Assembly (NCBI GenBank): GCA_023410875.1
Contig: JAEYPH010000094.1
Coordinates: 1 to 16,422 of the forward strand
Direction: 5' to 3'
Source: Bacillota bacterium
GTDB taxonomy: Bacteria; Bacillota; Clostridia; Christensenellales; UMGS416
Length of the DNA stretch: 16,422 bases
The translations under genes and the position numbers were made by a program. The notes beneath the pieces are model-generated. The model was not told where the DNA came from, searched no databases, and saw only the letters and a program-made list of their open reading frames with translations. How positions within the stretch are numbered: the stretch's first letter is position 1; every line of letters begins with the position of its first letter. This document shows positions 14,700 to 16,422 of the stretch, in pieces.

Positions 14700-15349
14700 G
14701 GTCGCGCTCCCTTCCACCCCTTGGCTCCACCGTCAGGCGGCCCTGGGGGGTTGCCCCTGGGCCTGACCCGGCGCATTCGGATGTGCACATACGCGCCTCC
14801 GACATAGTCGCTGCGCTTGATGGAGATGTCGTTGACGATGCAGCCCGGCTCCCGGCGCTCGATCTGTGCGCGGAGCTCTGCGTCATCAACGATCCCGCGC
14901 TCAATGCCTCGTTTGGTGATCTTTCGATCAGAGTACGTGACCTTTGGCTTTTTCAGGTTCCGGCTGCAAATCCAGAGACGTTCCCCTGGCTTTCCTTGGC
15001 CCTGTGTCTTTGCAAAGTAACGTGCCAGCCCTTCGAGGCCATATTCATCCGGCTGGGTGCGGTTTGCATTGGCTCGTCCCTTTCCCCAGAGTTGTTCCGC
15101 CACATCGCGTGGCATGCCTGACATCACAATGTGGTTATGAACGCGCACTTTTCGACCGTCCCTTATATATTCCGGGTTGTACATGTAACGAAGCTCTGGA
15201 AGACCCTCCTTCTTGCGCCAGCGCTTGACCCTACGAAGGTATGCCTGCATGTCCCGCATGGCTTCCTCCCGTGTGGATGGTTGCTTGCCCGCATAGGTGA
15301 GGGTGAGGTAGATCCCGTCTTCAGTAAAGTTGGCATTCATCAATCCCAC
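14696..15349 (-). CDS. HUH-type rolling-circle replication protein (5' end uncertain)
   Basis: 217 residues from GTG 15349. Motif 1 IYLTLTYA, HUH-like motif VHNHIVMSG (His68 and His70 counted from Met at 15340), candidate catalytic Tyr in LARYFAKTQ, and the strongly conserved ICSRNLKKPK place it with rolling-circle replication-associated proteins frequent in Clostridia phages. It would nick one strand and start replication. The frame is open upstream to 15409 and reads PTEQAQRLQNQKNARKKLVG, resembling the family N-terminus, so the true start lies upstream, but no start codon with a binding site is in frame there. See findings. Confidence 0.8.
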   Translation of the reverse strand: MGLMNANFTEDGIYLTLTYAGKQPSTREEAMRDMQAYLRRVKRWRKKEGLPELRYMYNPEYIRDGRKVRVHNHIVMSGMPRDVAEQLWGKGRANANRTQPDEYGLEGLARYFAKTQGQGKPGERLWICSRNLKKPKVTYSDRKITKRGIERGIVDDAELRAQIERREPGCIVNDISIKRSDYVGGAYVHIRMRRVRPRGNPPGPPDGGAKGWKGARP

Positions 15350-15409
15350 CAGTTTCTTTCGTGCGTTCTTCTGGTTCTGCAGGCGTTGGGCCTGCTCTGT
15401 TGGCTGTGC

Positions 15410-15589
15410 TCAGCAGGCATTTGTGGTCGCCTCCTTCTCCAGCCGCCGCTCCCATGGCCGGCTGCCGGTCTCCAGCCACATCTTCATTTCTTGGTCCGTG
15501 ATCGGTACCGGTTCCGAGTCCACACAGCGCAGTTCCTCGCCGGTGTCCAGGTTGTAGGTGACCGTGCGGATGGTGATCGCGTAATCCAT
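15410..15589 (-). CDS. Small conserved-looking protein, unknown
   Basis: 59 residues (not in the long-ORF range). ATG 15589 is preceded by AGGAGG with five bases spacing, the best binding site of this segment. It begins MDYAITIRTVTYNLDTGEEL and ends EKEATTNAC at TGA 15410-15412. The N-terminal half looks like a two-stranded beta hairpin, the rest is helical and acidic/basic. It sits 9 bp after the regulator gene, and the following Rep frame continues in the same phase after its stop. Function not recognised. Confidence 0.8.
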   Translation of the reverse strand: MDYAITIRTVTYNLDTGEELRCVDSEPVPITDQEMKMWLETGSRPWERRLEKEATTNAC

Positions 15590-15598
15590 GGTGTCCTC

Positions 15599-16033
15599 CT
15601 AATCCCTCGGCGCGAGCAGCAGCGTGAAGGCTGCCTTGATGAGCGCCGTGATCGCCTTGTTGACCTCTTCCCACTTTGCACCCTCAGCGCTGTCGATCAG
15701 GCCGTCGGCGCATACGGTCACCATCTGTGACTGCTGGGCCATGTAGTTGCCGGCGGCGCAGATCAGCGAGAGGGCCGCCTGGCTCAGCGTCTTATCGTCA
15801 AGTGGCGGCAGGAAGCGCCGTGCGACCGGGTTGTTCTGCAGGTGCTGGTAGCCAAGCAGCGGCGCCTTGTACAGCTCCATCATCTTGGCTGCGATGTCGT
15901 CCGGTACCGGTGCTCCGGCTTCATATCCCGCCAGCGTCCTGGGCGCAACACCCAGGAACTCCGCTGCATGTTCCTGAGTAAAACCCGCATTTTTCCTGCA
16001 ATTTTGGTACACAAAGCAGCAGTTCTCCGTCAT
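15599..16033 (-). CDS. XRE-family helix-turn-helix regulator with C-terminal helical domain
   Basis: 144 residues from ATG 16033, chosen because GGAGG stands eight bases upstream. The HTH is residues about 7-45: NCRKNAGFTQEHAAEFLGVA, then PRTLAGYEAG. The C-terminal 100 residues are helical and unlike any family I recognise (for example LSLICAAGNYMAQQSQMVTV). It may be a Cro-like or early activator protein. It follows the smaller regulator in the same direction. Confidence 0.8.
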   Translation of the reverse strand: MTENCCFVYQNCRKNAGFTQEHAAEFLGVAPRTLAGYEAGAPVPDDIAAKMMELYKAPLLGYQHLQNNPVARRFLPPLDDKTLSQAALSLICAAGNYMAQQSQMVTVCADGLIDSAEGAKWEEVNKAITALIKAAFTLLLAPRD

Positions 16034-16099
16034 GGGAAGCCCCTCCAAAATTTGGTTATGATGTTATTGTCAAAAGGAAGTCGTGAAGACAGGAGGTGA

Positions 16100-16321
16100 T
16101 CAGGATGCAGTTTCGTCGTAAAAGAGCTTCCAGTCGAAGCCCACCAAAGCTGCAATCTTCTTTGCAAGCGGTGGACGTGGGGTACGATCACCGGTTTCAT
16201 ACTGCGCGATAGATGATTGAGCCACCTGTACTAGGTCGGCGACGGCCTGCTGACTCATTCGCTTTGCTTCTCGCGCTTTAATCATGAAATTGCGCTCGTA
16301 AATTCCCAAAGTAAGTACCAC
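16100..16321 (-). CDS. Small XRE-family (Cro/CI-like) DNA-binding protein
   Basis: Up to 73 residues from GTG 16321. The HTH covers MIKAREAKRMSQQAVADLVQ and VAQSSIAQYETGDRTPRP, followed by LAKKIAALVGFDWKLFYDE, typical of single-domain phage regulators. The start is uncertain: TTG 16309 would give MGIYERNFMIKAREA, similar to relatives, and ATG 16285 would start at the HTH; none has a good binding site. A -35/-10 pair just upstream would give a nearly leaderless message for GTG 16321. Probably part of the lysogeny or early switch. Confidence 0.8.
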   Translation of the reverse strand: MVLTLGIYERNFMIKAREAKRMSQQAVADLVQVAQSSIAQYETGDRTPRPPLAKKIAALVGFDWKLFYDETAS

Positions 16322-16337
16322 AGTAGGAAGGCAGTAG

Positions 16338-16367
16338 AGTTTACCTTGAAAAACGACCGGAACTCAA
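16338..16367 (-). promoter_or_regulatory. Candidate promoter of the early operon
   Basis: On the minus strand TTGAGT (16367-16362), 18-base spacer and TAAACT (16343-16338), each 4 of 6 matches to the sigma-A consensus. It points at the small XRE gene and hence the whole leftward operon. Weak match, supported by position. Confidence 0.35.
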
Positions 16368-16401
16368 TATGAGAAACGATAAATAATGAAGCAAAAATGC
16401 A

Positions 16402-16420
16402 ATACAGATTGTCTGTGTTA
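16402..16420. promoter_or_regulatory. Operator-like palindrome
   Basis: ACAGA TTG TCTGT (16405-16417) is a perfect inverted repeat with 5-bp arms; two more matching pairs extend it with one mismatch (16402-16420). It lies in AT-rich DNA upstream of the regulator genes, where a phage repressor operator would be expected. Only one copy is inside the window. Confidence 0.4.
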
Positions 16421-16422
16421 TG

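Noticed and set aside
15410..15589. TGA between the 59-residue gene and the Rep frame as a recoded or read-through codon
   Set aside because: Several other genes here end with TGA in ATGA couplings, so UGA recoding is unlikely, and the 59-residue protein does not resemble a Rep N-terminus.
16045..16073. TTGACA hexamer (16073-16068, minus strand) as promoter of the second regulator
   Set aside because: No acceptable -10 at 16-18 bp (TTTTGG); the gene can be read from upstream. Kept only as a weak possibility.
16387..16422. Plus-strand ATG frame at the right edge (MKQKCNTDCLCY...)
   Set aside because: Only 12 codons are visible, there is no ribosome binding site and it overlaps the operator-like palindrome.

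Overview
The window carries one continuous, leftward-transcribed (minus strand) block of a temperate-type myophage or prophage, most likely from a high-GC member of the Clostridia. Strong AGGAGG-type ribosome binding sites, ATGA stop/start couplings and the protein types (a DUF1492-like sigma-like regulator, a Clostridia-type HUH replication protein, XRE repressors) support this; the host assignment is inference. No rRNA, tRNA or CRISPR array was recognised, and no integrase, lysis, baseplate or tail-fibre gene is present. No gap longer than about 300 bases lacks a gene; the longest non-coding stretch is 13574-13736.

In order of transcription (right to left): the right edge (16322-16422) is AT-rich, with a candidate promoter and a small operator-like palindrome. 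It is followed by two XRE/Cro-CI type regulators (16321-15599), a 59-residue protein, an HUH-type rolling-circle replication protein whose 5' end looks damaged, a short RusA-like remnant, and a sigma-70 region-4-like late regulator. A terminator-like hairpin and a small Cys-rich protein end this early/replication segment. Then comes a 163-bp intergenic region with three consensus DnaA boxes and two hairpins, a candidate replication origin or packaging site.

The morphogenesis operon follows. It starts with a gpZ-like minor tail protein and a lambda-type head module: Nu1-like small terminase, GpA-like large terminase overlapping it by 242 nt, a small DUF6148/gpW-like protein, GpB-like portal, ClpP-like prohead protease, scaffold-like protein, decoration protein D, major capsid protein E and a gpFII-like joining protein. 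The tail module is of P2 type: tail terminator candidate, contractile sheath FI, tube FII, tail assembly chaperone E with a programmed -1 frameshift into E', tape measure and tail protein X.

At the left edge the tail module stops abruptly. Directly after gene X lies the right end of an IS3-family insertion sequence (terminal inverted repeat plus the C-terminus of its transposase, plus strand), so gene D and the baseplate genes expected next are displaced or separated.

The most interesting points are the IS insertion, the chaperone frameshift, the split ClpP-scaffold junction (5-bp tandem duplication, ATGA coupling and an A_AAA_AAG heptamer), the long overprinted TerS/TerL overlap, the DnaA-box cluster, the out-of-frame start of the Rep gene, and a RusA-like protein that seems to have lost its catalytic middle.
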